Source: Legionella sp. (lineage in GTDB: Bacteria; Pseudomonadota; Gammaproteobacteria; Legionellales; Legionellaceae). From it: a DNA stretch of 64,000 nucleotides. Positions 1-9,066 of the stretch are shown here, one piece after another (positions within the stretch are counted from its first letter, which is position 1; each line of letters begins with the position of its first letter). The notes under the pieces were generated by a model. The model was not told the DNA's origin and made no database searches. It was given only the letters and a program-made list of their open reading frames with translations. Location: positions 62,001 to 126,000 of the forward strand of contig JAUXWR010000371.1 of the NCBI GenBank assembly GCA_030680075.1, given 5' to 3'. The translations under genes and the position numbers were made by a program.

Positions 1-267
1 ATCGAAGGACAAGTTTATCGCTTCTATTATAAGCTGGAATATGATCTTAAACTTTCCACAAGTCTTAGCAAGGGCATAAGATCTTTACCCAGAGGAACCC
101 TGATACTTCTATATAATATTGTGAAATATAATATGCATACTCTAATACATGGCATAGAAGCTTTCGGGTTATTCAAAGTTGAATATGATCATAATTTTCA
201 TCAAATCATAGACACACCAAATGGAAAACGTGAATACGCTGTATTTAGTGCATATTTGAGCAAATAA
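1..267 (+). CDS. C-terminal end of an unknown protein (cut by window edge)
   Basis: Frame 1 is open from the first base to a TAA at 265-267, giving the last 88 residues of a protein whose start lies outside the window. The segment is rich in Tyr, Leu and Ile and has no motif I recognise. It ends 22 bases before the next gene on the same strand, so the two may be co-transcribed. I cannot assign a function. Confidence 0.7.
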   Translation: MEGQVYRFYYKLEYDLKLSTSLSKGIRSLPRGTLILLYNIVKYNMHTLIHGIEAFGLFKVEYDHNFHQIIDTPNGKREYAVFSAYLSK

Positions 268-289
268 AAAAACACCTGGAGTTATCTGT

Positions 290-1552
290 ATGTTACATAA
301 AAAAATTTCATCACGTTATTATTTATTCTCACTTTCTAATTTGATCGCCGCTTTTGGTGGCGGTATGATCCTGGGAAAAGGGGTTGGAATTATTGATTTG
401 CCTTGGCTTCAAAATGGATCCGTTCTGGCATTTTTTATAGGAACAATACTGGGGCTTTGTTTTTTACAAAGTATTCCAGAAAAGCTGTCCACAAAAATCG
501 CAAAATTTTTCTCTTTTTGCGGTGGAATTACCTCATTAATTTTATTTTATATTTATCAGAACTATTCGACTGACTCAAAAATAAATGGCAGCCTTGCTTT
601 AATATTTTTTGCTCTTTTGAGTATTAGATTCGGGTTTTGGTTTTACTCTCGCGTGATGAGAGCAAGTCAAGCATCAGGCCAACAGCAATCGATTGCATGG
701 GTTGAGCTGGGTTATTATGCGGGTATGGTATTGGGTTTAATTATTTGGAAATTACTTGGTATTAATGTTGGATTAGGCACGGCCTTGGTTATGGATGCTT
801 GTTTTCAATTTATCGCGGGTATTCTGGATTACTGTGGGAACGCAATGCCTGAGAATGGGGTTGCACATGAAAAACAGCAAATTCAAATTAACTCTGAACT
901 AGAGTTAATTCAATGCAATCCACAATGGTGTTGGAGGTTAGCAGGAGCGGTGATTTTTACTACCATTGGCATTCAGGTTGTTATTTTTAATAGCTCACAC
1001 TATGTGTCTGAAACTTTTAGCGCCCACATTATCGGAACATTTTATTTTGGCGTTGCAGCAGCCGCTTTTATTTGTAATAAATATAAAATATATATCACCT
1101 GGAAAGACAACAATAATATTGCATCAATTCAGGGATATTATACAAAAATGAAAATCGGCCTTTTATCACTTACTCTAGCCTCCCTTATGGCGGTAATAAT
1201 GGCCATTTATCTTATTAATTTAAATAATCCATCTGTATTTATTAATGACACATACAATAAAGTTCTAATTTGTTTATTTGTATTCGTTGCCGCATTTTCT
1301 TATGAAATCATTTCGCTAACCATTCTCGACCGATTAGGTTATGAAGAAAAGAGGATTGGCCGTTCAGGAATGATTATGCAAACCTATGGGTTAATGGGGC
1401 TAGGTGCCGCCGTTAGTCTTTGGATGCTTGGTTTGATGGAAAATCACTATACAAGTTCTATTATCACAATATTGACGTTGAGCCTCACCATGATCATTAT
1501 TCTCAAACGTAAAAGAGATGTTCTACATCCATCAAATTGCTCTTTGTGTTAA
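290..1552 (+). CDS. Polytopic inner-membrane protein, MFS-transporter-like
   Basis: A 420-residue protein made almost entirely of hydrophobic segments, roughly 10-12 predicted membrane spans, with a loop of about 35 polar residues near the middle (around residues 184-215). Size and the two-bundle layout fit a major facilitator superfamily exporter or permease, but no signature motif is clear, so the substrate is unknown. It follows the partial gene at 1-267 by 22 bases and has a plausible ribosome site (ctgga) before the ATG. The gene is very AT-rich. Confidence is high that it is a membrane protein and low for the family. Confidence 0.6.
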   Translation: MLHKKISSRYYLFSLSNLIAAFGGGMILGKGVGIIDLPWLQNGSVLAFFIGTILGLCFLQSIPEKLSTKIAKFFSFCGGITSLILFYIYQNYSTDSKINGSLALIFFALLSIRFGFWFYSRVMRASQASGQQQSIAWVELGYYAGMVLGLIIWKLLGINVGLGTALVMDACFQFIAGILDYCGNAMPENGVAHEKQQIQINSELELIQCNPQWCWRLAGAVIFTTIGIQVVIFNSSHYVSETFSAHIIGTFYFGVAAAAFICNKYKIYITWKDNNNIASIQGYYTKMKIGLLSLTLASLMAVIMAIYLINLNNPSVFINDTYNKVLICLFVFVAAFSYEIISLTILDRLGYEEKRIGRSGMIMQTYGLMGLGAAVSLWMLGLMENHYTSSIITILTLSLTMIIILKRKRDVLHPSNCSLC

Positions 1553-1694
1553 AACAGGGAGCTTACGCACGATTTAACGTTAAATAAACGATAGGGTGAG
1601 AGTATTCCTGCACGTGATTATAATCTCACAAAAACCCTTCCAGCCCATGTTTTTCAAGTAATAAATAAAATTGGTTTACAGAACCTAGTATCAT

Positions 1695-1713
1695 CCAGAA
1701 TTGTTCTGGTTTT
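1695..1713 (+). terminator. Possible terminator hairpin
   Basis: CCAGAA-TTG-TTCTGG forms a six-base perfect stem followed by TTTT, in the 213-base gap after the membrane protein gene. The stem is short and AT-containing, so it is only a candidate. The rest of 1553-1765 shows nothing else I recognise. Confidence 0.35.
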
Positions 1714-1765
1714 AATGACTCTTTTCATATAGGATACGCCTCCCTGTAAAAGACCCAAGATAAAT

Positions 1766-2617
1766 ATGCCAGAGCCTAAAAATTCATTTTCTGTTCTAGA
1801 TTTTTGTAAGAAATTTGGATGGACTATGGTATCAACCGTTGGTGTACGTGTTTTCACGTTTCCTCTTAACACGGCAGTTGTTCGTTACCAAAGAGAGCCG
1901 GTTCCTTTTAAAAATGTTGGTAACGTGATTTTTGGGGTTAATTATCATAAAGGATACCGCGCCTGGGCAGGTTCTTTATATTCAGGCTTTGCCGAAAAAG
2001 TCATTCAAAGCTGCGCTCATAAATCCATCAGGATATTATTTCAGCCAGTAATAGAACAAAAATTACACACGTATCTTGGTCCCAGATTAAATTCAGGAGA
2101 GTATTATTATAGAATTCTTATAGCAGGGGTGAGTGGGGGTTTAATTGCTAATTTATTATTGGTTACTTATCCTTTTGAGCAGATAATATACGCCAAACGT
2201 TCATTTAATTATAATGAACTGACTGTATGGCATATTCCTTATAGAGATAAACATTTATTTCGTGGATTTCTCATCGCCTGGCCACGAAATATTCTCAGTA
2301 GCGCAATTCCCTTTGCGGTAGTTGAAGCAACCCTATCACAAGAACATGGTGAACTAAAAGCCACCTTTATCAGTTCTATGTTAAATGTTGTTTTTACGGC
2401 TCCCTTTGAGACAGTACTTGAACGTATGCGAGATAAAAAATATCTCCAGGAAACTTCTATGGAAGCTTTTAAGGCCATTGCAAAACAAGGCCCTTCTCAC
2501 TTCTATCGAGGTATGACACTCACCTTATTTGCCAAAGGTCTAAAATATGTTTTGCCTATTGTGACGGCCAATGTATTTTCGGAAAAAGAAGAAGCCACAA
2601 AACAGCCAGTGCTATGA
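1766..2617 (+). CDS. Mitochondrial carrier family (SLC25-type) protein
   Basis: The 283 residues fall into three repeats of about 95 residues, the hallmark of mitochondrial carriers. Each repeat has a degenerate carrier signature: FPLNTAVVRYQ near residue 32, YPFEQIIYAKR near 136 and APFETVLERMR near 211. Each is followed by an aromatic-x-G element (AGSLYSG, FRGFLIAWPRN, FYRGMTLTL) and the second helix of the repeat. Acidic signature residues survive in repeats 2 and 3; repeat 1 has Asn, and the usual Lys is hydrophobic in all three. Such carriers are otherwise eukaryotic; Legionella pneumophila LncP, a Dot/Icm effector reported to insert into host mitochondria, is the known bacterial case. 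It is likely a homologue or relative of LncP. The substrate cannot be read from sequence. Flanking genes are unrelated. Confidence 0.85.
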   Translation: MPEPKNSFSVLDFCKKFGWTMVSTVGVRVFTFPLNTAVVRYQREPVPFKNVGNVIFGVNYHKGYRAWAGSLYSGFAEKVIQSCAHKSIRILFQPVIEQKLHTYLGPRLNSGEYYYRILIAGVSGGLIANLLLVTYPFEQIIYAKRSFNYNELTVWHIPYRDKHLFRGFLIAWPRNILSSAIPFAVVEATLSQEHGELKATFISSMLNVVFTAPFETVLERMRDKKYLQETSMEAFKAIAKQGPSHFYRGMTLTLFAKGLKYVLPIVTANVFSEKEEATKQPVL

Positions 2618-2693
2618 AGCCTGGTGAGAAGCGACGTCGCATTAAAGGAATGGCAGTCTGACAAGCAACTGGATGTAAAATTATTTTTCTAGC

Positions 2694-3233
2694 TCAGCGA
2701 ATCAAACTTAAAAATTCACTTCTGCTACTAGGGCTGTCCCGCATATCACCCAGCATTACTGACGTAATCATGGAAGAGTTTTGTTTCTCTACCCCACGCA
2801 TCATCATGCACAAATGTTTGGCCTCAATAACAACCGCCACACCGCGTGCATTGGTAATGGACTCTATGCAATTCGCAATTTCAGTGGTTAACCGCTCCTG
2901 GATTTGCAGGCGGCGCGAGAAATATTCAACAATGCGCGCAATCTTTGATAGCCCCAGTACTTTGCCATTAGGAAGATAACCAACATGACATTTGCCCAAA
3001 AAGGGTAGTAAATGATGTTCGCACATAGAATACATTTCAATGTCTTTAACTATCACCATTTCACTCATATCAGAATCAAATAATGCATCGTTAATGATAT
3101 CTTCAAGGCGCTCATTGTAGCCTTTCGTTAAATAACGGATGGCATTCGCTGCGCGCTCCGGGGTGTCTTGTAAGCCCTCACGTGCTGGGTCTTCGCCAAT
3201 TTGCTCTAAAATTTGTTTGTATAATTGTTGCAT
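2694..3233 (-). CDS. folE: GTP cyclohydrolase I
   Basis: Converts GTP to dihydroneopterin triphosphate, the first step of folate and pterin synthesis, in the cytoplasm. The 179-residue protein has the family core: the MCEHHLLPF zinc and catalytic motif, [18 protein letters not shown], and CIE near the C-terminus with a conserved later Cys (HLCMMMRG). Length is slightly under the E. coli enzyme. It lies 10 bases after the HIT-protein gene on the same strand, so the two probably form an operon. Its 3' end faces the carrier gene. Confidence 0.95.
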   Translation of the reverse strand: MQQLYKQILEQIGEDPAREGLQDTPERAANAIRYLTKGYNERLEDIINDALFDSDMSEMVIVKDIEMYSMCEHHLLPFLGKCHVGYLPNGKVLGLSKIARIVEYFSRRLQIQERLTTEIANCIESITNARGVAVVIEAKHLCMMMRGVEKQNSSMITSVMLGDMRDSPSSRSEFLSLIR

Positions 3234-3243
3234 TGCTGGAATC

Positions 3244-3588
3244 CTAACCTGGGGGCCAAGTCATCTGTCGCCCGCCAAGAAGATGTAAATGAATGTGGTA
3301 AACTTCCTGCCCGCCACCAGAATTCACGTTAAAAACCAAACGGTATCCATCGTCACTTAAATGTAACGTCTTAGCTAATTTTTTTGCGGTTAATATCATG
3401 CGCCCTAATAACTGCTCATCTTTGCTATCAGTATCATTAATAGTTGCTATATGTTGCTTTGGAATAATTAATAAATGATCAGGTGCCTGTGGCCTGATAT
3501 CACGAAAAGCAATAATTTCCGGATCATCAGAAACCACGGTCGCAGGAATCTCTCCTTTCGCTATCTTACAAAACAGGCACTCCATCAT
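3244..3588 (-). CDS. HIT-family nucleotide-binding hydrolase (HinT-like)
   Basis: A 114-residue histidine triad protein. It shows [13 protein letters not shown] at the N-terminus, [17 protein letters not shown] in the middle and the catalytic triad motif HIHLHLLGG at residues 98-106. HinT-type members hydrolyse adenosine phosphoramidates. The start is one of two tandem ATGs behind an AGGAAAA ribosome site. First gene of a likely two-gene unit with folE. Confidence 0.9.
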   Translation of the reverse strand: MMECLFCKIAKGEIPATVVSDDPEIIAFRDIRPQAPDHLLIIPKQHIATINDTDSKDEQLLGRMILTAKKLAKTLHLSDDGYRLVFNVNSGGGQEVYHIHLHLLGGRQMTWPPG

Positions 3589-3831
3589 TTTTCCTGAAAA
3601 TTTAGCTATTCCTTTTATTATACGCTGATAAAGCGATTAATAAACCCGAATAATTCATAAAAAAAGCAAAGAGGGCATTTTGGGCTTAAAACTCATGCCA
3701 GAAAAGGGTTTAAACGAAATTTTTATAATTTTGAAAGAATGGAATATCACGTTATACGAGAGATAATTATGCAAAATACAAAACTCTTGTCTATTCTTTT
3801 AGTTAGATACACATCACAGGGAATAACCATC

Positions 3832-4545
3832 ATGTTAAATAAATCAATAATAAGTGCATTTGTTGGTGCAGGAAGCCTGTTTTTCTCAACGATCTGCATG
3901 GCAGAAACCTCCGATATTTCAAAGGATGAGTGGCTAGGCAAACTCAAAGAATTGGTTCCGGCCATGATCTGTAAAAGTTTTACCGAAAACGAAGGGGCTA
4001 ATAAACAACTTCTAGCGAATAACATTGATTATGATAAATGCGTGAAGTTAATTCCAACGAGCTTTGATAAATGTCAGAAACAGTATTATGCAGAAATTCC
4101 AGCCACGATTAGCAATGAATCGGCTGAAAAATGGGGAAGCTCCATTGGGCAATGTATTGGGTCTGATTTTGCGGCGACGAATTTATCAAGTAGTGGCTCA
4201 TCTACTTCCACTACTTCCACTACTTCTACCTCATCAACTTCATCACCGTCCTCGTCTACTTCAGAACCCCTGACTAAAGACGCTTGGTTAAGTTCAATCA
4301 AATTGGCAGTTCCTCCTCTCATCTGTAAAGGGTTTTTACAAGATGAAGGGCTGGGCAAACAATTGAAAAAACAAAATATAGATTATGATAAATGCGTAAG
4401 TTTAATTCCAGCAAGCATTGATAAATGTCAGACTGAGTTATATTCAAGTATGCCTGCTACCATCAATCAGGTCGATGCGGATAAATGGGGTAATACGCTT
4501 GGTGAATGTATCGGAAAAGACTTTGCGGTAAAATATTTATTATAG
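3832..4545 (+). CDS. Secreted tandem-repeat cysteine protein (copy 1)
   Basis: Starting at the ATG at 3832 the product is 237 residues, one more than its paralogue at 11053-11763; the longer upstream frame from 3739 only adds a tail before the signal peptide. Residues 1-24 are a signal peptide ending CMA. Two repeats of about 85 residues follow. Each has the pattern DxWL...P.(I)C, an IDYDKC...LIP motif, DKCQ, a PATI segment and G.CIG.DFA, giving four Cys per repeat. A Ser/Thr-only linker of about 25 residues joins the repeats. No known domain is recognised; export to periplasm, outer membrane or outside is inferred. A terminator follows. Confidence 0.8.
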   Translation: MLNKSIISAFVGAGSLFFSTICMAETSDISKDEWLGKLKELVPAMICKSFTENEGANKQLLANNIDYDKCVKLIPTSFDKCQKQYYAEIPATISNESAEKWGSSIGQCIGSDFAATNLSSSGSSTSTTSTTSTSSTSSPSSSTSEPLTKDAWLSSIKLAVPPLICKGFLQDEGLGKQLKKQNIDYDKCVSLIPASIDKCQTELYSSMPATINQVDADKWGNTLGECIGKDFAVKYLL

Positions 4546-4564
4546 ACAGGTACACGTCAAGTCC

Positions 4565-4593
4565 GGGTCACTTTACACGTGGCCCTTTTTTTT
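4565..4593 (+). terminator. Rho-independent terminator
   Basis: GGGTCAC and GTGGCCC pair across a seven-base loop and are followed directly by eight T. It sits 20 bases after the stop of the tandem-repeat gene and before ppa. Confidence 0.8.
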
Positions 4594-4671
4594 AGCCATC
4601 GGTTGAGTATTTTTGCCTTTTACGGGCGTTTTAAGCATAATAGCCTGTCTTTTAATTTGTGAGTGGTAGAA

Positions 4672-5208
4672 ATGAGCTTAATGAACATCAAGAGCGGTCG
4701 GGACGTTCCCAATGAGATCAACGTTATCATTGAAATACCGATGCATGGAGAGCCCGTAAAATATGAAGTTGATAAAGAAACAGGTACTTTATTTGTAGAT
4801 CGCTTCATGAGTACGGCCATGTTTTACCCAACTAATTATGGTTATATTCCTAATACACTCTCTGAAGATGGGGATCCGGTAGATGTGCTGGTCGTAACGC
4901 CTGTTCCTTTAACCAGCGGTGCGGCAATTCCCTGTCGAGTGGTTGGCATGCTTAAAATGACTGACGAAGCAGGGGTTGATGCCAAATTACTAGCCGTACC
5001 TATCAATAAACTCACTAAAATGTATGAATCTGTGCAAAATTACAGTGATTTGCCACGTCATTTATTATTGTCTCTGGAGCATTTTTTCCAGCACTATAAA
5101 GATTTGGAAGAAGGTAAGTGGGTGAAAATTGATGGCTGGGAAGGCCCTGATGCTGCCAAACAGGAAATTATGTCGAGTATTGAGCGCTTTGAAAAAAGCT
5201 CACGCTGA
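4672..5208 (+). CDS. ppa: Inorganic pyrophosphatase
   Basis: Soluble family I pyrophosphatase, which hydrolyses pyrophosphate to two phosphates and drives biosynthetic reactions. The 178 residues follow the E. coli enzyme closely: EIP near the N-terminus, [33 protein letters not shown] with the metal-binding aspartates, and [16 protein letters not shown] use ATG 4672 because it gives the conserved MSLMN start; a GTG three codons upstream is also in frame. Confidence 0.97.
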   Translation: MSLMNIKSGRDVPNEINVIIEIPMHGEPVKYEVDKETGTLFVDRFMSTAMFYPTNYGYIPNTLSEDGDPVDVLVVTPVPLTSGAAIPCRVVGMLKMTDEAGVDAKLLAVPINKLTKMYESVQNYSDLPRHLLLSLEHFFQHYKDLEEGKWVKIDGWEGPDAAKQEIMSSIERFEKSSR

Positions 5209-5334
5209 TTAATTTTCTCTAATTCTCGCACCTAATGATAATGCCTGTCGTTCCGGAATTAGATGTAGCCTTAGCAAACGCTTAGTCACATTTAATATCC
5301 GGGATCCATTTCTGGTTTGAGGGTATTCGCCCGC

Positions 5335-7167
5335 TTAACTCTCTTTAACTTTCTTTTTACTTGTTTGGTCAACTTCCTTATCACTTTGTAATATTCGCTC
5401 AAGCTCACCGGCAACCTGACGAGAAAAACTGATTAATTCCGGTTCTTTTTCAAAGAATTCGAATGACTTTTGTAATGATACCTCGTCCAGATTCGCAAAT
5501 ATCATTGCTTTTCTGCGCATATTTTCCGGACTATGCCCTAAAGCTACCATTGCTTCACGTGCCATCGATAAAGCGGAGTCAAACGTTTCGCGTTTGAAGT
5601 AGTCCACTCCTTCTTTATGGAGCTCATAAGCATGGCGCCTATTACGCGCACGCGCATAGATTTTGATATTGGGGAAGTGTTGTTTTGCTAACTTGACAAT
5701 AGTTAATGCAGTCTCCGCGTCATCAACAGCTACTATTAATAAACTCGCACGATGAGCTCCGGCGTTCTTCAATAAATCAAGGCGTGCCGCATCCCCAAAA
5801 TAACCTTTAACACCAAATTTGTGCAGGGACTCAATTTGCTCAGGATCATTTTCCAATACCGTAAGCTTCACGCCCTGACTGGTTAAAAAACGCCCGATAA
5901 TTTGGCCAAAACGCCCATACCCCGCAATAATAACAGGATGCGCTTCTGCAATGGGATCAAAAGTAGGATTAGGAATGTCAATCACATACCTGGGCACGAT
6001 AAACCGATAGTAAAGTAACATTAAGAAAGGCGTGACGGCCATTGACAAGGCTACCACCAAGGTAAAAAAACTCGCGGTCTTGGATGAAATAACATGCACG
6101 GCCATGGCAAATTGCAGAAGGACAAAAGCAAACTCTCCTACTTGAGAAAGGGCGAGGGCAAAACCAAGCGTTTGAACTCGACTTAAACCAAAAAAAATAC
6201 CAAGACCAATCAAGATACCGGCTTTAACCATAATCACAATGGTAACGGCTTCCAGTACGGTGAAGGGACGGCTCATGAATATATCAAAATTCATGCTCAT
6301 CCCAACCGAAATAAAAAATAGCCCCAACAATAAGCCCTTGAAAGGCTCTATATCTGTTTCAAGCGTGCGCTTGTATTCGGAGTTAGCAAGGACTACACCC
6401 GCGACAAAAGCGCCTAAAGCTGGCGATGCGCCAATCATCTGCATTAAAAGGCTAATACCTATAACCAAGGCCAGAGAGGTTGCCGTAAACACTTCACGTA
6501 AATTACTTTTGGCAATCATGTAAAATAAATAATGTGAAAAAAAATGACCTACCAAGACGACCAGCCCGATGATGCTGACTATTAGCACAGCATGTAGCCA
6601 TTCAGGTAAATTAGAGAAAGCATTTATGGGTTGAGGACTAGCAATGTCGACACTATAAGTCGCGAGAAGCGGTAAGATAATCAGCATGGCAATGACAGCA
6701 ATGTCTTGAAAAAGCAAAACAGAAAAAGAAGTTTCTCCCTCTGCCGTGTGCAGTAAATCTTTTTCCTGAAGCATTTGCAGTACCAATGCCGTCGAAGAGA
6801 GGCTCAACGCCATACTAATCGCAAGACTTTGTCGCCAGGAGTACTCCAATAAAATGCCGATAATGGTCAGGACAATTGTCGTGAGAATTACCTGCAAACT
6901 TCCCAACCCAACAATCATTTTACGCAAGCGCCAGAGCATGGCAGGCTCTAACTCAAGCCCGATAAGAAAAAGCATCATCACCACGCCGAATTCGGAAAAG
7001 TGCATGATTTGAGAGGCATTTCCTACCAGATTAAAGCAAAAAGGACCAATGAGGATGCCGATAACAAGGTAGCCTATAACGGAGCCTAATTTAAAACGAC
7101 TCGCGATGGGAACGATGAGGGCTGCTGCTGCCAGAAAAATAAATACATGACTAAGAAAACTATCCAT
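5335..7167 (-). CDS. CPA2-family cation/proton antiporter with RCK domain (KefC/YbaL type)
   Basis: A 610-residue inner-membrane protein. About 12 membrane spans occupy the first 385 residues, including the family segments LFLIGLELEPAML and SALSSTALVLQ-like stretch. A TrkA-N (RCK) domain begins near residue 408 with the nucleotide-binding fold VIIAGYGRFGQIIG and continues to a charged tail. Relatives exchange potassium or sodium for protons and are gated by glutathione or nucleotides. Start taken at ATG 7167 with a GGGA site; a TTG two codons upstream is less likely. It stands alone, convergent with ppa. Confidence 0.88.
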   Translation of the reverse strand: MDSFLSHVFIFLAAAALIVPIASRFKLGSVIGYLVIGILIGPFCFNLVGNASQIMHFSEFGVVMMLFLIGLELEPAMLWRLRKMIVGLGSLQVILTTIVLTIIGILLEYSWRQSLAISMALSLSSTALVLQMLQEKDLLHTAEGETSFSVLLFQDIAVIAMLIILPLLATYSVDIASPQPINAFSNLPEWLHAVLIVSIIGLVVLVGHFFSHYLFYMIAKSNLREVFTATSLALVIGISLLMQMIGASPALGAFVAGVVLANSEYKRTLETDIEPFKGLLLGLFFISVGMSMNFDIFMSRPFTVLEAVTIVIMVKAGILIGLGIFFGLSRVQTLGFALALSQVGEFAFVLLQFAMAVHVISSKTASFFTLVVALSMAVTPFLMLLYYRFIVPRYVIDIPNPTFDPIAEAHPVIIAGYGRFGQIIGRFLTSQGVKLTVLENDPEQIESLHKFGVKGYFGDAARLDLLKNAGAHRASLLIVAVDDAETALTIVKLAKQHFPNIKIYARARNRRHAYELHKEGVDYFKRETFDSALSMAREAMVALGHSPENMRRKAMIFANLDEVSLQKSFEFFEKEPELISFSRQVAGELERILQSDKEVDQTSKKKVKES

Positions 7168-7626
7168 AGGCAACTTTCCCTGTAATCAATAGAGTTATTA
7201 TACCGAGTACTGAGTATTTTGCGAGCCAGGGAGAGTGGTTAATGCGTTTAAAGTAGCAACCTGTGCACGGCCCAATTTACAAAACCATAATGGTCAAGTA
7301 AAGTGGATGCAATTTTGACGGTTTTTTATCAGCTTTTAAAAAATCATCCTGTACGAGACAGGCATTTTTGCACAGGATAACCTTTAAATCCCGGAAACGC
7401 CGTCTTTGCGAGCCGCAGGCGAAGCAATCCAGTGACCCTAGTGAACACATTAGCATTCCCAATGTTGCCGGATTGCTTCGTAAGGACGCTCGTAAAGACT
7501 GCTACCAGTATTTAATATTGTTCTGTGCAAAGAAATGGTTGTTTTTTACACGATTATTAAGGTTTTCTTAAGCTAACGTCGTTATAATGATTTTTCTGCA
7601 CGCGTTTATCGCCATGAAGGAATGCA
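7168..7626. other. Long intergenic region holding a palindromic repeat
   Basis: A 459-base gap between divergent genes, antiporter leftwards and APC transporter rightwards, so it must hold both promoters. The only clear structure is the repeat at 7401-7500; I see no convincing gene. Short frames inside it lack ribosome sites and similarity. Confidence 0.6.
7401..7500. repeat. Palindromic dispersed repeat, CGTCTTTGCGAGC family (full copy)
   Basis: The left arm at 7401-7431 (cgtctttgcgagc, then gcgaagcaatccag) is matched in reverse by the right arm at 7469-7500 (ccggattgcttcg, then gctcgtaaagac). The two arms are near-complementary over about 30 bases. Related half copies lie at 24085-24196 and 46780-46815. 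Confidence 0.8.
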
Positions 7627-9048
7627 ATGAGTAGTAAGAAACATGCGTTGACCATTTTTAGCCTGACCATGATAACAGTGGGTTCAGTCGATAGTATTCG
7701 TAATTTGCCAGCGACAGCCTTATTTGGAAGCCAACTGATAGCTTTCTTTTTGCTAGGCGCTTTATTTTTCCTCATTCCGACCGCATTGGTATCGGCTGAG
7801 CTTGCGTCCGGCTGGGCTAAGCAAGGCGGGATTTATATATGGGTTAAGGAAGCGTTTGGTAAGAAAACAGGCTTCCTGGCCATTTGGCTCCAATGGATAG
7901 AAAACGTGATTTGGTACCCCACCATTCTGTCCTTTGTCGCCGGTACGATTGGTTATTTAATTAATCCGGCTTTAGCCAGTAATCCTTACTTTCTCTGGAT
8001 AGTCATTGTCGCGTCTTTTTGGGGAGCCACTTTTCTGAATATGCGCGGGATGAGTTCGTCTGCGTTTTTTAGCAATATTTGTGCTATTTCCGGCTTGCTT
8101 TTGCCTATGTCATTAATTATTGGGCTGGGCGCTATGTGGCTTATTGGCGGCAATCCTTCCGAGGTTAAATTTGATCTGCAAAGCATCACGCCTCACTTTC
8201 AGGATAAGTCATTATGGGTTTCATTGACGGCGATTATGATGTCCTTTTGCGGAATTGAAATTGCAACAGTGCACGCGAATGATGTTCATAATCCGCAACA
8301 TGCTTTTCCGCGGGCGTTGACTAACTCAGTGCTTATCATTTTAGTTACCTTAATTTTAGGTTCACTTGCGATTGCTGTTGTGTTACCTCAACATGATATT
8401 AATCTGGTTGCGGGTATTATGCAGGCTTTTGATGCCTTTTTTGGTCGTTATGAGCTTCTCTGGATGATGCCGATTATTGCATTAATGCTGGTAATGGGTG
8501 GTCTTGGTGGTGTGAGTAACTGGATTATTGCACCTACCAAAGGTCTTATGGTTGCAGCAGAAGATGGAAATTTACCAAGGGTTTTTCAACGCGCTAATAA
8601 AAACAACGCGCCAGTTGTGATGCTTGTTACTCAGGCAGTTATTGTAACATTTCTCTCTACATTATTTCTTTTCATGCCGAGTGTGAATGGATCTTATTGG
8701 TTGTTGACCGCATTGGCGGCTCAACTCTATATGTTAATGTATCTAATAATGTTTGCTGCCGCTATTAAGTTGCGTATCCGTGAGCCTAATCATCCTCGCG
8801 CTTTTCGCATACCCGGCGGCTTACCCGGTATGCTATTTGTTGCGGGCATTGGAATTATTGGTGCGTTGTTAACCCTGGTTGTCAGTTTTATGCCCCCTGT
8901 GGGCATTAATGTGGGTGGTTTGGCGCGCTATGAATTCACCTTGATTTTCGGGTTATTATTAATGTGCTCACCACCTTTTATTAGTATATGGTTACAAAAC
9001 CGCAATCTTGCCGCGAAGTCGCTGGTCGTCGATACGGCTTTAAGTTAA
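7627..9048 (+). CDS. APC-family amino acid permease/antiporter (GadC-like)
   Basis: A 473-residue protein with about 12 membrane spans. The N-terminus (SLTMITVGSVDSIRNLPATA) and the segment WVKEAFGKKTGFLAIWLQW are typical of the glutamate:GABA antiporter branch of the amino acid-polyamine-organocation family. Later segments include WIIAPTKGLMVAAEDGNLP and IRIPGG near the C-terminus. The substrate is not determined by sequence alone; no decarboxylase gene is adjacent. ATG 7627 follows an AAGGAA site. It is followed at 18 bases by the PriC-like gene. Confidence 0.85.
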   Translation: MSSKKHALTIFSLTMITVGSVDSIRNLPATALFGSQLIAFFLLGALFFLIPTALVSAELASGWAKQGGIYIWVKEAFGKKTGFLAIWLQWIENVIWYPTILSFVAGTIGYLINPALASNPYFLWIVIVASFWGATFLNMRGMSSSAFFSNICAISGLLLPMSLIIGLGAMWLIGGNPSEVKFDLQSITPHFQDKSLWVSLTAIMMSFCGIEIATVHANDVHNPQHAFPRALTNSVLIILVTLILGSLAIAVVLPQHDINLVAGIMQAFDAFFGRYELLWMMPIIALMLVMGGLGGVSNWIIAPTKGLMVAAEDGNLPRVFQRANKNNAPVVMLVTQAVIVTFLSTLFLFMPSVNGSYWLLTALAAQLYMLMYLIMFAAAIKLRIREPNHPRAFRIPGGLPGMLFVAGIGIIGALLTLVVSFMPPVGINVGGLARYEFTLIFGLLLMCSPPFISIWLQNRNLAAKSLVVDTALS

Positions 9049-9066
9049 TTAAGGGAGTAGCGCTTT

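Noticed and set aside
3739..3831. Upstream extension of the first tandem-repeat gene
   Set aside because: It would place 31 residues before a clear signal peptide; the paralogue lacks it and a ribosome-like CAGGGA lies before 3832.
7277..7571. Short frames in the 7.2-7.6 kb gap
   Set aside because: They are built from a palindromic repeat and lack ribosome sites.
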